Below, one piece after another: positions 34,934 through 48,095 of a DNA stretch of 64,000 nt. Each line of letters starts with the position of its first letter. Position 1 is the first letter of the stretch. A program made the translations under genes and the position numbers. The stretch covers positions 1 through 64,000 of the forward strand of contig LUCM01004858.1 of the NCBI GenBank assembly GCA_008360955.1, given 5' to 3'. Under the pieces are notes generated by a model that worked only from the letters and a program-made list of their open reading frames with translations, was not told the DNA's origin and ran no database searches. This DNA comes from Fasciolopsis buskii. Lineage: Eukaryota > Platyhelminthes > Trematoda > Plagiorchiida > Fasciolidae.

Positions 34934-35944
34934 TAACTTATATATGCATATTTGTATGTGTACGTAAGTTAATTTGTAATTTAACCCATATATTGTAGAA
35001 CCGATAGTCTTAACGCCCTTAACCTTTGTGACTACTTGTGCATCACTGTTACTCGGCTCCGTAGGATTGCAATACCGTCAACCCTGACACCTGACCGGTA
35101 CTAGGAAAAGACTGTCGGAAGCGGTGGCAGGTTGGACATATTATGACAGAAGTGGGCGAACGGGGCGTGTGTGAGCAACGCAAAAATGGCGAGCGCACAT
35201 GGCGGTCAACTTTCGATTACACAAGCTATCCGGAGGAAAAAATCCATGTTCCACCACAATATATGAATACTTCTTTTGTTAACTAAGTCTGGGATTTGCA
35301 TCTTCTGAATAGGAACTCTGCTTTATATCTTGTCCATGGATGAAGACTCATAAGCAGACAGACAAATCGTGTTGCCACGTTTGAAGCATGCATTGGACCA
35401 CCGACTTATGGTGGCCCGTCAGCCGGAACATTCAGTTCAGTTCAGTTCACTCTTCACGGGACAAGTTTTGGCCCGCGCCATCCTAGTGTCCAGAATCCTT
35501 TTGTTGGTATGTGGTCCGGTTGGGTATTTGACTATTTCAGGTCCAGTTAAGTGAGCCTCGTTAAAAGAAACAGAAAACAGAATACCTAATCTAATCAGTG
35601 ACAACGAGAAATGTCACGAGTAGCAAACATTCGCAGTTCAAACCAAGGCTATAGAAATAGCAAACGAAAGCCTACCACACCATGTCCATAAATGCTTTAT
35701 CTTGAGAAACACCGTATCTCAGTTTCGATCCAACGCCTGCCTAAAAGTAACCACGCTCTGCATGGTTATCAGGTTTACAGGCAGTCGCCTTTATATATTT
35801 GCGACTCTTCTACTAAAGGATTTCAACGTAACTGACAGTCTATATCACGTTTTTGCAAGCTTCCTCACGAGGCCACGTGTCCTAGAGCTTACTTCTTGCT
35901 GAAAAATGCCGTGTGGGCTGAGGCCTGAAAAGCAGGTTACTATC
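34932..35944. other. No gene recognised
   Basis: Only short ORFs (61-66 codons) occur. A small direct repeat of TTCAG (four tandem copies, TTCAGTTCAGTTCAGTTCA) lies near 35430-35448. Nothing else stands out before the 3' end of the minus-strand LINE. Confidence 0.5.
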
Positions 35945-36250
35945 TTAAAAGTCTTCATCAGGCTCTGTCGGTGTCTTCTTCTGTCCAAAAAGTCCTAAGT
36001 CACAGAGCTCTTGACTGCGTGACTTTCCGCCGTGCCCCTCAATCATTCTCGTGGCCAATCGCTGCATATGTCCAAGGCAAGCCATGCTTTGTTTGAAGAA
36101 CAAAGACCAACCCTGTATACAACATTCCAGGTGCTGTCTTAATATGGCCTTGTACCGACACATGAACGCCCTAGATTTAAGGTAGGCTAAAGGTGACTTC
36201 AGTCTAAATATTCTTCTCTGGTCCTTCGGGGTGCTGCGGTACACTGGTTC
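35945..36250 (-). pseudogene. LINE ORF2 C-terminal domain
   Basis: A 99-codon ORF reads RIFRLKSPLAYLKSRAFM, then YKAILRQHLECCIQGWSLFF (family ILVRPHLEYCIQAWSPxL), KQSMACLGHMQRLATRMIEG (family KDxxxLExVQRRATRMIxG) and LCDLGLFGQKK (family LxxLGLFxLxxRR). This is the typical post-RT block of CR1 LINEs and the best conserved part of this copy. The RRGDLI helix that should come next is missing beyond the stop, so the 3' end is eroded or truncated near 35945. Confidence 0.9.
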
Positions 36251-36339
36251 ATCCGCATGCAGCCTGACCTGATGATTATTCCCCAGTCCTTTACCTTGCT
36301 AGCGGCATCTACAATAAACAGTCCCTAGTCATATGAGGC

Positions 36340-37095
36340 TTTCAATACTTCGAGATAACAAATGGCTTTCCTTCCATTTCGCCAGTCCAATCTAAAAGAA
36401 ACCCTAGTTTGCTAATGAGGTCTGCTATACCCGCGGACCCCGCCGCCTTGACATCGCCAGCGAAGAGAATGCTGGGTAATCTGAGAGTATGATCTAGACC
36501 GTTAATAAAGTGTAGGAACATCAGTAGCCCTAACATCAACCCTTGCGGAACGCCGCTGGTGACTTCAGGCTTACCACGCGTCCCCCTATCCTGACCTAAA
36601 ATGTTCTCCGGGTAAGAAATGCCCTGATCTACTGTCAGATCTGCCTCCACATACCAAATGATTCTAATTTGATTAGAATTTGGCAACGACTCACTGAATC
36701 ATAAGCCTCGCGGAAGTCAATATAGCATACTTTGACTTGCCTGTCATCATCCGATATCCGAGTAATTTAACTCAAGAGACGCAGGGGCTATCACCAAGGC
36801 TCCGGGATCGCCTCTGTTAACCCCGTCCGTTTTGTGAATGCTGCCGAAGTACTTAGCCAGTAAGTCTTCTTCGCTCTGGCCGTCCTCGATGACCTGGCCT
36901 CCAGCCAGCCTCCTCCAGTTAACGTACTGACAGTATCCCTAGGTGGGCCTTTTTAATGCAAGTAGGCGTGACATCTCCGCTGCCACTTAGCACACTGTAC
37001 CATTTTAAGCTCATGCATGTAGTGTTCACTTCGGGTCAGCTTTAATGTGCTGTCCCTAAGTTTCGCATACTGGATCCAGTTTCGCTGGTTTTGCG
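36340..37095 (-). pseudogene. LINE pre-RT linker and reverse transcriptase
   Basis: Downward from 37095 the frame reads NQRNWIQYAKLRDSTLKLTR and HELKMVQCAKWQRRCH, as in the linker before the CR1 RT. A second block near 36830-36870 (SSRTARAKKTYWLSTSAAF) matches the KAExLxxxFxSVF segment. RT motif A is VKVCYIDFREAYDSVSR (36690-36739). After a shift, ORF 36686-36342 has VTSGVPQGLMLGLLMFLHFI with NGLDHTL (family SGVPQGSVLGPLLFLxFINDL) and SILFAGDVKAAG, where the catalytic FADD is FAGD. The catalytic change alone would abolish polymerase activity. Confidence 0.9.
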
Positions 37096-37429
37096 CATTG
37101 TCTTATTTCAACTAACGCTGGTTTTGCGGCCCTTACGATGGGTGCCTTTCAACAGTATGCTTTTGTTTTGCTATTTCTAGATCTTAAAGGTGCAACTTTA
37201 TTCTGTAGCGTTTGTAGAGATTCCTCCACCACAACCGTATTTGCTTTCTTCCAGGCTAGTGCCGTTTCCCTCGCTTGGGGCTTAGCCAAGCCAATATTAT
37301 TGAAGTTCCTTGCTCACTTTGGGACAACCCTGGGTTAACGCAAGCATTGTGATTTTTACTGTTACGTGGTCACGCTGGTCTAACGAGGTTGGACACTCGA
37401 GTTCCGTAAAGATGCTTACCTGCGTTGCA

Positions 37430-37985
37430 TTTGCAAGGTCCACTAGTGACGGTCAGTAATCAGATCTGTACCTGGTATCTTCTCTAATATGCTGCTGCAA
37501 TCTATTCAAATGCGACTATCCGAGGAAGCCTTGCCCCACTCTACTGAAGGCGCATCTCAAGGGCTCAGTCCATGTGTGACAGATTGAAGTCCCCCAGGAG
37601 AAGGACCTTGTTGGTTTTCTTAATTGCTTTTGTCAGGGCATCTAGGACCAGCATCTGAGGCTCTATGCATGCAACCCACTTTGGCCCCTAGACAGAATTA
37701 GCAGCTTCTTCTTACATATTTGAATGTTCCGAGTGCACACGTCAACCCGGCACCCAACATGGTTGATCTCTTCTCAAATGTGGATGGCCATTCCGCCCCC
37801 TTGACATTTGCTGTCCCTGTCTTGGCAATAAATGTAGAAGCCCTGTCTTGCTGCTCGCAGAACATGATCTGTTTTTGTCAGCCAGGTTTCGGCCATGGCG
37901 AATATAGAAGCCTTACGATCAGCAGTCGCAGTATGCTCAGGCCGCGTGTTTCCATTAATAGGCACGCTGGCACAGAGCACTGTCA
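37430..37985 (-). pseudogene. LINE AP endonuclease (broken)
   Basis: ORF 37980-37774 contains KASIFAMAETWLTKTDHVL (catalytic-Glu motif ETWL) and later SKCQGGGMAIHI (family RxGGGVAIYI). GDFN survives near 37590-37610 as KVLLLGDFNLSHMD. Further down, RLQQHIREDTRYRSDY and PSLVDLANATQVS (family LQQHVxxPTRxRxxxxxSLLDLVLTN) are followed by a degenerate DHV in place of SDHxxV. Frames change between the blocks, and the Tyr (YRPP) block is not readable. Confidence 0.8.
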
Positions 37986-38104
37986 GTCAGTTTCCTCGTC
38001 CCAAGCTGCTATTCTGTGACATGGTCCTCGTGTGTAATCCCAAAAGGTTACTAAGTTTTTTGCTGCGACGCCCGATTCAGGGGGGCACGGCGACCTAACA
38101 CTAA

Positions 38105-39255
38105 AGTCCTACGGTTTCTTTTCACCTTTGGTTCTTAGGCGAGTGGCCATCGCAAACTCCATAGTTAGTTCCACTTCCTCGTCCTCTGGCAGGCATTTTT
38201 GGTAGCCTTCCTTCTCTAGCAGGTCTTTGATTACCAGTACCTTCAGCAAAGGTAGCTGAGTTGTCGCTTTTGGTGGACCGAAACTTTTGGGACTTCTCAC
38301 CTTGCTTCCTTTGTGGGGTACATGGCTTTTCTCATCTGGATTCGTTATCACCCCCTACGCTACCTACTGCCGATGTGTTAGGACCTGAGTCATCAGGTAC
38401 TACACGGCACCTCCCTCCGACCACATGGGCTAGTACTACTACACTGGCAAGTATCCTACCCCTAGTTGCCTTATCTGCAAATTCAACCAAAATGGGCTTT
38501 GATGCGCGCCATCCCCTCGAGAGAAACGGGACTCATAGGTGCCCACTTCAGCGGGAACGGAATTCCTGCCATGCGAATGATATCTGTCACTCGCATATGG
38601 TCTAGATTGCGTTTGGTCTTTGATTCCCGGATGAAGGCTTCCCTTTGTTTAGAATGAAAAAATTACGTCCCCAGGAGCGGTCCGTCGACGGAATTCGAAG
38701 TTTGAGGGCATTGATCTGGTTCTCGAAGGCGGAGAATTCCATTTTAACTTTATTTCGTGGTGTATTTGCTAGCATCTCGGAAGTGCTTCTCTGACCTGCT
38801 TATAGGTTTGCCTTAGTCCTCCTTTGTATCCACTTTCCTGATGCTGCGGGCCTAACAAGGGCGGAGGAGGCTGTGAAGGAACAGTCACACTTGCGTCCAC
38901 TTACACCTCAGCAGATGCATTCCACTGAGAGCCCGATACGACGGCGTTCGACTTTCATCGATCTCCCTTCGGTGTTTTTGCCCCTTCCGTAGGCTTAGGG
39001 GATTTAGGTAAGCAGCTCCGTATCATCGTCCCCTCGTTTACTGTGCTTTCCAGTAAGGCAACCATGACATTCTTGCACTGGCCGCATACTCATTCAGCCC
39101 AGCTGTTTTGGTAGCACAGCGAGCAAACGTCCGTCTTAATTCGCGAGCACTTTGGATGTGTAGGCTTTGCATTCAATGCCTTTCACCACAGGTTTACCGC
39201 AGTCTGTTCTCAGACAGGAGTACGATGCTTGAGAAGTCTTCGGTAAATACTATAA
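38105..39255 (-). pseudogene. LINE ORF1-like region with Cys-rich (PHD-like) start
   Basis: Downward from about 39215, shifted frames give TDCGKPVVKGIECKAYTS, then KCSRIKTDVCSLCYQNSW, then a stop and VCGQCKNVMVALLE. The succession of Cys pairs (CG, EC, KC, VCSLC, VCGQC) resembles the PHD-like zinc finger at the start of ORF1 in some CR1 elements. A Lys/Pro linker (SCLPKSPKPTEGAKTPKG) follows. At 38351-38109 an 80-codon ORF ends with LLEKEGYQKCLPEDEEVE. ORF1 products bind element RNA in related LINEs. The assignment is from position and cysteine pattern; frame breaks show it is dead. Confidence 0.5.
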
Positions 39256-39299
39256 AAACCGGGAAAATTTCCTGGAAAAAAGGAGCACTTCAGTAATAA

Positions 39300-39969
39300 A
39301 CACCAAAACAATTTACACGAAACACCTAACAAAATGTAAAGCGTGTTATTAAAAATAGACAGGAGTCTTTTTCAAAGGCAGCCGTCGACACTGCGCGCCT
39401 TAAACTATTTTACTATATGCTGTGTGTAGTTGAATAACTTAAATTACTTCATCTTCAATAAAAACTGTTGCATTCAGAGCAGTCAAAACTTCAAACCGCA
39501 CGGTAACTCACGCCAAGGACTCGGTCAGGTATACTTGCAGCGTGTGTGCCGTAAGCACTAAAAGAATAAAAATGTTGTCTGGCTTCAATTGAAATGATGC
39601 ATTTCATCAACTATTTTGTCATTTATTTCAATGGAGCAGACTGACAATGGAACCACTAGAAAATCACTCGCAACACCCTTGGCAATGCTTTGTTTGTTAC
39701 ATAGCTAAGTATGCTTCATAGATCCATCCACAGCTGGAGTGTGTCAGCCATGCTGTGCTTTCCTGCAGGTTGACTGAGTTGGACAAATTGGAATGAAATC
39801 ATAGCCGTGCAACACTGTACGACTGTAGCCGTACCTACGACAGTGTATCATGACTTCGGGTGATGGGTCCGTTTTCAGTCCACTATCGACGACTACTTGG
39901 AGATATGGCTCAACTCTGGAAGAGCCTCCATGTGGACAGCGGACCGGAAAGTTGAGCTGGCTTTCCTTT
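39300..39969. other. No gene recognised
   Basis: This is AT-rich spacer behind the 5' end of the minus-strand LINE. It has only short open frames and no motif. Confidence 0.5.
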
Positions 39970-40130
39970 TCGCCAGTGTGGACCGAAAACGAGGATGCTA
40001 ACCTTCTCTCTGAAGCTGTATTTAACCCATCTCGCGTTTGTGTATCCTCTGTTTAAGAGAGGGGATTCAGCCTGTAACCCACACCATTCTCTTAAGATGG
40101 AAGAGAATGGCGAGGATGGTCCTGAGCACA
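39970..40130 (+). mobile_element. Possible LINE RT scrap around PLFKRGD
   Basis: A plus frame in ORF 39995-40192 reads LTHLAFVYPLFKRGDSACNPHHSL. The core resembles the VVPLFKKGDxxxCxNxRxISL block near the start of LINE reverse transcriptases (RTE and CR1). After HHSL the frame no longer resembles RT, and upstream support is poor. One motif of seven residues is unlikely to occur by chance in this window but is not decisive, so I record it with low confidence. Confidence 0.3.
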
Positions 40131-43100
40131 TCTTCGAATGCAACGCGTCATTTCTCTGTACCAACTCACGAGTGGATGTGAGATGCTTCTAGAGACTTTC
40201 GTTTTGAGACTTACCCTTTTCGAAGAAGATTAACCAACGTTTAAACTTAATAATATATCCGTGGTGTAGTTTGCATGCGTGGACACACATAAATCAAAAG
40301 TTTTCCATATGACACATCATCAGCCACACAGTTCAAGTTGGTACTGAAGCCAATACTTATTTGGTTTTCTACCTTCTACGACATTTCTCTGGCATTAAAA
40401 ATCATAACTATTAGTTTAGCACTAATTCTGGCGATGGCAGATGCGAACTTAAGTTTTCTCCAGAAAAGAATTTATGATGTATACAGCAACAAGAATCCAA
40501 AGAAAATATATTCTTTCAGGCTGAAACTTCTGATTACCTGAGCAGTGGCTACATAAATGCGAACATTGGGATACTGAAAAGCTAGTGCTTTATTTTTGGT
40601 TCAATCGGTTATCAGTTTAGTTTCCGCACTTCTCTGTCTTGTCGTATTGCTATATAATCTTATTCCATTTTGATCTTTTTAGTGGAAAATGGATTCCAGT
40701 AGTTTATCCACTTGCCGCTCCGGCATTTATACCAAAGTTGTGCTAATTGTCAAGTAAAATGTGTTACAACATATCACGTCATCTAGCGTACTTCTGATTA
40801 ATTTCAATTTTTTACGAATCCTTGTGCTAGTCCCATGCTTGCGCTTCGAATGTGCTTGGTGGGTTTTAGACCAGAGATTGCAGTTGGTTTCAGTCCCGTG
40901 TTGCCATCCTAAACGCCTCGAGACACCTTCGAGCTGTCCACAATAATTTATCTAAAGTGACCCCACGCAATCACTGAAACAACGTCAGGTGGATCACCTT
41001 TCTTCACACTCGGATCTGTTTGAATATTATAGCTTTTAGAAAACATTTTCAGCTCAAATCTGCCAGTTATTTTTGTATCCGTCTCAATAGGCCTTTTAGG
41101 ATTGATACAGTGCAGCTGAACACAACAGATAGTCTCACGTGTGCCTCTCTGGACTAAACCTGTGAAACTGGCCGGGTTCGCTCAGAAGGCTAGTTGAAAC
41201 ACAACCTAATGAGGCAGCATTATAATGCGTACTTAAAATTTATAATGATTTGCATAGATCCCTATGTAAAGGGATTTCAAGTCTGTATTGGTTGCAGCTA
41301 GTGTCGCTGGCTTTTATAGGGTTTTAATCACTGGGTATCTAGCTTCCAAACAACTTGTTATCATTCAGAATGAGATTATTTGTACGCGCATCATCATGAA
41401 CCACTAGAGGTGTAGAAACCAAACAGATGGGTACCGCCAGGATTGTTTTCTCTAAATTTCTCTGACGAATATTTTTATCTGGAAATTTTCGTAATCGGTT
41501 AGCATTTCAGTAAAACTGGGATAGGAACGACAAATTATATTTATTTTCAATGGATCTGGAAATTTTTGTTGGTCGTAGCTCAGGTTATGCTTTTCATGGG
41601 ATTCTGGTCCCTGAGTTTGGCGTTGGATCGCAGACGTTTCATAACCAGTCGGAGGCGGCATCGTCAGTACTTTGTAGATCATAACCCCATGTGTTCATTT
41701 TTTCAGAAATACAAACTTGTACTTCATTCTATTCATCCAGTTCTTGGAACCCTTTTACCATTTTTCCTGACATTTTACTGAGCTACACTTACTGGATTGT
41801 TCTTATTCAAGATAGCTCAAACGTTTCCATGGACCATAGATGCTTTCGATGCGACACTAAGAATGTTAGAATCAGTGTTGCTATTGTTATCTATGTTTTG
41901 ATGTTAAAGGCAGTTTTCGAAGCCTGTTGATAATAGTCTAAGTAATGGATTAGGCGGACTATTATGATTTGGCCCATCTGTGAATAGAAATGGACTTACT
42001 ATTACGACTTGAAGTGACAGTCATGAGATGGCGAAAGTTTAGTCGAAACAAAAATAGTTGTACGGAAAACACATACTAAAGTTGGACCTGTCCGGCACAT
42101 ACAACATGGTGATATAAATGGGCAAAAAATGGGTGGTAGAGTTTATACATCCTCTACGGACTTTGTCTAAAACTTCATCCGTTACCCGCATTAATATTGG
42201 TGGAGCTGTCACCTTTCATGTTGCGCTTTGCGGAATAGTATTTGTGAACTCACGGTTTCCCTTGGTTAACAGCATTTAGACCTGGGCAGGGTCTAGTAGT
42301 GAGATCTTGCTTTCTTCTTCCAACATATATCTGCGTTTGGGTGGGTTCTAGTACAATGATAATAATAATAATCATTGTAACCTCTCGAGGATCATGTAAA
42401 TCATATATTGCTACATTCGGCTAAAACCCTCGCAGCGCGATCTCTAATTTCCTCATTCATGTGCGAACCCGTTTTGTCCTTTTGGATTCGTCAACTCAGT
42501 TTGCGACCCATTGTGTAACCATAACACCAAGAAATATTCCAGGTGTTGTGATGCGCGATTCTTTTTATCCAGGTCATTTCAGTTTACCAAAAACTCAGCA
42601 CATGAAAACACTGGCGACATAATGATGCTTTGTTGATTTGTTTTATTGAACTATGGAAGAAAGCTGTGTATTGCAATATCCCGGGCGGTATTCATTATCG
42701 TGCTCATCAGGCCAATCATTGACCCGGTAAACTACTAGCCAAACCTCTAAAATAAATAAAAATGGTATTGGTTATTATTTCGTCGCTTCCTGTTGGTGTG
42801 TTCTTTGGCTAAGTTCAATATGCGCTAACTTGTACGTTTCTGCTTGCATAAAAATGTTGCTTATCACTAATAAATGCAAGAAACGACTGTACACACAAAA
42901 GAGAAGGTCCATTTTTGGTCAAGTATTTTGGCATGTACATCTTGACAAGTGGTATCTCAATAATTAATCTGCCAAAACAAATGGTTTCATATATGTAAAG
43001 GCTTCTCTCGTTGTTGGCCAAACACCGTATACTTGTACTAATGCTGTCTTTATTGTGCCTATCTTGCAGAATAGATCCGATCCCCTAAAAACATTACCAG

Positions 43101-46100
43101 ATTTCCTCTTGTGTACTTTGCTTAATGGCATATGCATGGGGTTTTCGGCTGACTACATCTATGAGCAATAACAGAACACACATTTGTTCACCTATCGCTA
43201 ACTTCTTCTTGACAAAAACAGTTCTTTCGTGTTCTACTTTCACGTTCAATAGACCAAGAAATGGTGTTTCCCTCGGCCCCTAGGGTACATCACGAGCAAA
43301 ATCACCGTACATCTACAGACATTTTGCAAAATTTCACGAGAATGCTTGTTGGCCAACGCGCTCATCATTGTAATGTGCCTGTGACAAGTTCCATCTTTCA
43401 TGCATTCATTTAGCTTATCACAATCAGACTCGTTGTTGGCATAAATTAGCCAAATGTCTGGATTTTGTGATGTAAATTATTAAAATGTGTTGCCTGCCGC
43501 AAGAAAATCCACATTTTTTTCCGAAACTAGCATCCTATTATGGAGGCTGTGACAGCTACGGTTTGAAATATCTCTGTGAATATATCTCTGCACAGCTTCT
43601 AGCCTCATTCTCGATTCCCGATTGACTTCTGTACTCTTACTGTCTTGGCTGCATGGTTCGGCCATGCACATTGCATCCTCAGCAAACACTAACTGATAAA
43701 ATCAAATCAAGATTGTTAGAACATGCTTGGGGTTTTTCTCAGTGCCTAGGAGATTAAGCTTGGGATACTGGATCCAACTATTCAGCTTATTAAAGACGCG
43801 CTAAATTTGAACGGACCAGACCTTTTGGGGCAAGTTTTATGTATTTGCAAAGAAAGTCTACTCTGTTGTAAGCCGTTCTCCGATCTGATGTGATGGAGTA
43901 GTTGACGACGTGGCAAAACGATATGAAAATCCTTATCACTGGAATGTATCTTGCAAGTTTAGTCAGGTTATCAGGTTGAAGTCTACGGGTCACCCAAGCG
44001 GACAATGGATATAAAAAATGACATAGCTCAATACAGTCGGTAGCTTTCTTGCATTTAGAATGTTTTTTTCTATGAAGTCATTCGGCCCAATAATTTCAGT
44101 GTGTTGTTTCATTATTTCTGTTTCATTCCTCTTTTTAGTACAGGGTTTTGTTCGGTAGGGGTCAAAATCACACCAAGTCGCCACGGGGTTTAAGTTTGGA
44201 AAAAACGAACGGGAATTGAAAACACGAACCACTTTTCAGTTCCTTCGTGTTTTGGGTTAACCGCCGGTGTCAAAATGCAATGTCTGGAATTGAAGTGTCT
44301 CTGTTCATATTCATTAAACTTTATTCTGATCAACTGTGCATGTTCACGCTGATGTGTTTTGTCCTCATTAGCAGCAGTGGAACGTAACAAGATTTTTGTT
44401 CACTTCTTTCGGTTAAGAATGAAAACAAAAGGTCTGATTCTACTAGGGCCATGGTATCTTCAGTTTCACACTCTTCAAAAATGTTGGGCTTCCCCGAATT
44501 ATATAAATGCATTTTATGAATAAAGCACCATAGGTTCTTTCTTTGCATTAAGGACGGGATCCTACTTCCGTATCTAGGACGAGTGTTCAAGTAGTCTTTG
44601 CATTTGTACACCATTGCTTTGGTCCTTGCAAAGTAAGTGTTAAGATATAAGGGGCGTTAGTGTACGGAACAAGACCCGAAGGTGAGGAAAGGAGAACAAA
44701 CTATCTGCATAAGTACAGAGTAGACAGCGAAAGGTCGAAATTAAAGCATTTATCAGCATTCAGAAAATCAATATTGCAGCAATGAGAACATGCCACTTTT
44801 TCCAAATGGAGTTGAAATCGTCTCACTTCCTGAATACCCTCTAGGGAGCGAAATAGGCTCAGCACTCGTTGAGTACATATCGCGCTTTTGGCGGTACAGT
44901 TGCTGGGGGTACACTGGGTGAGTACCGTACTTATTTGGTATAGGCTTACGGAGAACATCATGGGTTCTTTAAGTTCCAGCGGTTAAAGATGTCCATCTGA
45001 TCCTTACCTATTCATTTGGAAGATGAAAGAAAGCAGTTCTTTGTCCTGAGGTCAGGAATGTTTTGTACAAAATAACAATGCGGAACCAAGGTCTTATTAA
45101 TATAGCTATTTTTTAATCTTCGAATCCTATCGCTAATAGATTTGTATCTAAAATGATTCTACACTGCTTCGATCGATGTTTTGTAATCTAGTTATCTTAG
45201 TCGATAACTCTAGGGGCTTCACTTGGTCGCTTGACTCGAGTCTTATCTCATCCTGCTTGATCAAGTGAGAACGAGCTAAATGGCCTCTGTCAAGAAGACT
45301 GTTTATTTACCATCAAAATCATTTGTCGACTGTTTCTCTCTGACGGGCTTGTTTTATATTTATTGGTCATTTTATTGAACATCACCCCACTAGCATCTGA
45401 TACTGTCATAAAAACTAGACCGTTTTCTGCCAACTAGGACACTTGACTGATTCTGAGCTTGTCCTATGGCTTGTAGTCAATCGAATTCCAAGCCCATGCG
45501 TCGTTCAACTGACGCCAGAGGAGTTTACCAGTCATCCTTGTTGTTCTGGATATAACCCGACTTTGCTTTTGCAAGACTCACTGCACTGAAGCCAAGTGGC
45601 CTTGGATGCTGTGCATCCGTCGGTAGCCTTCCTTTACAACGGGCCTATTTTTCGTTCATTTAGAGAATATCGTTAAGACTATCTTGCCACGGGGGGTCAG
45701 GTGAGACCAGAGTCCCTGAGTATTTCTGTTTGTTGCGCCAGAAGGGTCTCTTTATTTGCCCTCTTGGTGGTCCCTTTGGCAAAGATCAAGGTGTTTTCGA
45801 ATCTGTAAATCACCGCCTGGCTTTAGAAAAATCAGAGGACAAACGATTTCACCAAAACAAGCTCAAACAACGGTTTGTTCTAAGTAAGGTTTAATAATAC
45901 CATTTGTCATCTGACCGGAACTTCTGTTGGTGCCCAGAGGTCCGGTGCGCTGATTACTAGTTACTTTAGTACAAATAAACTAATTAATTCGAGTAAAAAT
46001 ATCCCACCTTCCTGTTTTCGAAGGATTTGGAGTTTGCAGGTATTCCAGGAGTCACAAATTCGGTGGGATCTATTTCGAACACGGGAAATGAAAGCAAGTA

Positions 46101-48068
46101 ACATGTACTGTCAAATAATTGTCCAGATAGAGTAGTCAGACATGTTAGATAACAGTGAAGTTGCCTGTTTGGTGCTCGCTTTACTGTGTGAAACAGACGG
46201 CGGACCTAACTATGAGCACCCACAAGACATCCACTCTCAGTCGTTAATGCCATATCGCGGCGGCTGTAGCATTGCGAACTGCTTAGCTGTTAAAAATACG
46301 GCCCGTTTCAGGCATCCGTAGACGCTGATGCCTCTTCAAGTCACTTTCCTGAGGCTCCGACTAAGATACTGCATAGCTCTCGGGCCTGTTTCACCATGTA
46401 TTTCCGCTGTTCTAGCTTTCAAAATACAACAGGACAGAAACGGTCTTATAAAGGTTTCTTTATTTATTTTGCAATTCACTTTGGGTTTTTTCTACACAAT
46501 ATTTGAAGAATGCTGTCATTTTTTAAAATTATCTTAAGTTCACAAAAGCAGTTTTGTGCAGCGTTGTGCAGTACAGCATTAATGTAATGTACCTTATATA
46601 ATGCACTAAGCAAAAATATTTAGGAACTATTTTTGTTAGTTTTCAGGAGGCATCTCTCGTTAGGATTTTGTTCTTTTTACTTTTATGAACGACTATGGGC
46701 AAATATTTTCCTGTGCAATTACAGTGATTCTCTTTTTTGTTTAATGTTATGCCCGTTGATAATATAGCACGCGTTTATCGATCAGTTTGAATACGGTTTT
46801 CTACTTTCATGTTTATTTATTCTTCTTTCTGCGTGGAGACACATAAGTAAACCTAATACGTTTCCTTAAGTCCTGCTAAAAAGTTTGCATATTAACCCCG
46901 GATGGGTGAGAACAGATTGTTGAAGTTAGCAATTTGATTATTTTGGAGGATAAAGACAGCCTGAGGTGGACGCCATTGGTTCCCGCACTGGTTATTCGAG
47001 GACCAAAAAGAAACTGTTTGTAAACCGGTTTGAAAAAGCATTCTGTGTTTTAGAGAATGATTTTGAGATTAGTCGTTTCACATACTCAAATGTTTTGTTT
47101 TAACGGCAAATGACAACAAGGTAAGTGGGTATTGTTAACATCTTTTCTGCAGGACATCGTCTTTAATTCAAAGTAAATCAAATGCGCAATAAGTGAGGTA
47201 TTTCTGTTTCCTGGGTGGGTATCGAAATGAACAGAGAATCCACTGAGGCAAACTAGGATTGTTTTTATTCCGAGAAAATGCGATAGTTTGGAGGAATTTT
47301 AATGAATATATAAGTGTATCGAGTGAATTTGCAATTGCATAGATGGTTTTTTAAACAAGGGTCAAAACTGTCCTCAATGGTCATCTAGGATAAACTTGGT
47401 ATTAGATAAGCTGATTTCTTCCCGTCCCACTCCCGTGTCATATAGATGCTTTACTCGCTTAGTATCCTCTGAATTCACCACCTGGTTTTGAGGGGTAATT
47501 GTTTACTGTTCTTTCATAAAGTAAATAAAGCAGAATTGGTCTTCATGAGGATTAAACAAACTCTGTCTTTATGCTAACTTTTACAACTTATCTCGGCTAC
47601 AATTTGTATTTTACTTTCCTCCACTCACAAACTGGTCCTTTTTGGGCTTGGTTCAAAATGTTTACCGAATGTTTACCATACTCCTGCACGTATACACCTA
47701 CTTTGAGTTTGCCGCAGACAAGTAGCGTATGCTTTCGGAGGTTGTCTGATACTGTTTGACCATCATCGGCCGAAGAATAGCCAGTCAAATCGCATTTGAC
47801 GATGAAATGTAAACAGAAAGCAACCGTTCAACGGAAGACAAAGAGCAGTTTTTCATTCTTTCCAATTTAGTCCACAGATTAGTTTCATAATTGTTTATGA
47901 ACGATTTCCTTCTAACATTACAAATGTATTACGGCAATAGATATAGTGTTGACGAAAATGAAGCACAACGAATCAGAATCTTCCCGTGCAAGTCCACTGT
48001 GAACCGGTTGCGAAAAGCGAAAATCCGGTTATTCAACTAGATACTTGTAGCCTCAGGGACGTTTTGAG
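40131..48068. other. Gene-poor AT-rich stretch, nothing recognised
   Basis: Only short ORFs (60-94 codons, both strands) occur, without domains or believable exon borders. The one ordered structure I see is a perfect short hairpin at 42352-42379, listed separately. Confidence 0.5.
42352..42379. repeat. Perfect 9-bp inverted repeat with AAT-repeat loop
   Basis: TACAATGAT (42352-42360) and its exact reverse complement ATCATTGTA (42371-42379) flank a 10-base AATAATAATA loop. It is not followed by a T-run on either side. It may have arisen from slippage in a trinucleotide repeat between palindromic flanks. Confidence 0.8.
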
Positions 48069-48095
48069 TATATATATATATATATATATATATAA
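48069..48095. repeat. (TA)n microsatellite, about 26 bp
   Basis: An uninterrupted alternating TA run. It produces the spurious Tyr/Ile repeat in the overlapping 67-codon plus ORF. Confidence 0.95.

Larger units (their letters stand above)
35945..39255 (-). mobile_element. Long CR1-like LINE, minus strand (two ORFs, decayed)
   Basis: Reading from 39255 down to 35945, the element carries a cysteine-rich ORF1-like region, an AP endonuclease, a pre-RT linker, a reverse transcriptase and the CR1 C-terminal domain, in the family order over about 3.3 kb. It differs in wording from the plus-strand LINE at 20-24.6 kb (for example YIDFREAYDS and SGVPQG here), so it belongs to a different subfamily. 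Stops and frame shifts interrupt every domain and the FADD box is FAGD, so it is inactive. Ends and target-site duplications were not resolved by eye. Confidence 0.85.

Noticed and set aside
34634..34936. 100-codon plus ORF
   Set aside because: Its C-terminal third is translated (TA)n microsatellite.
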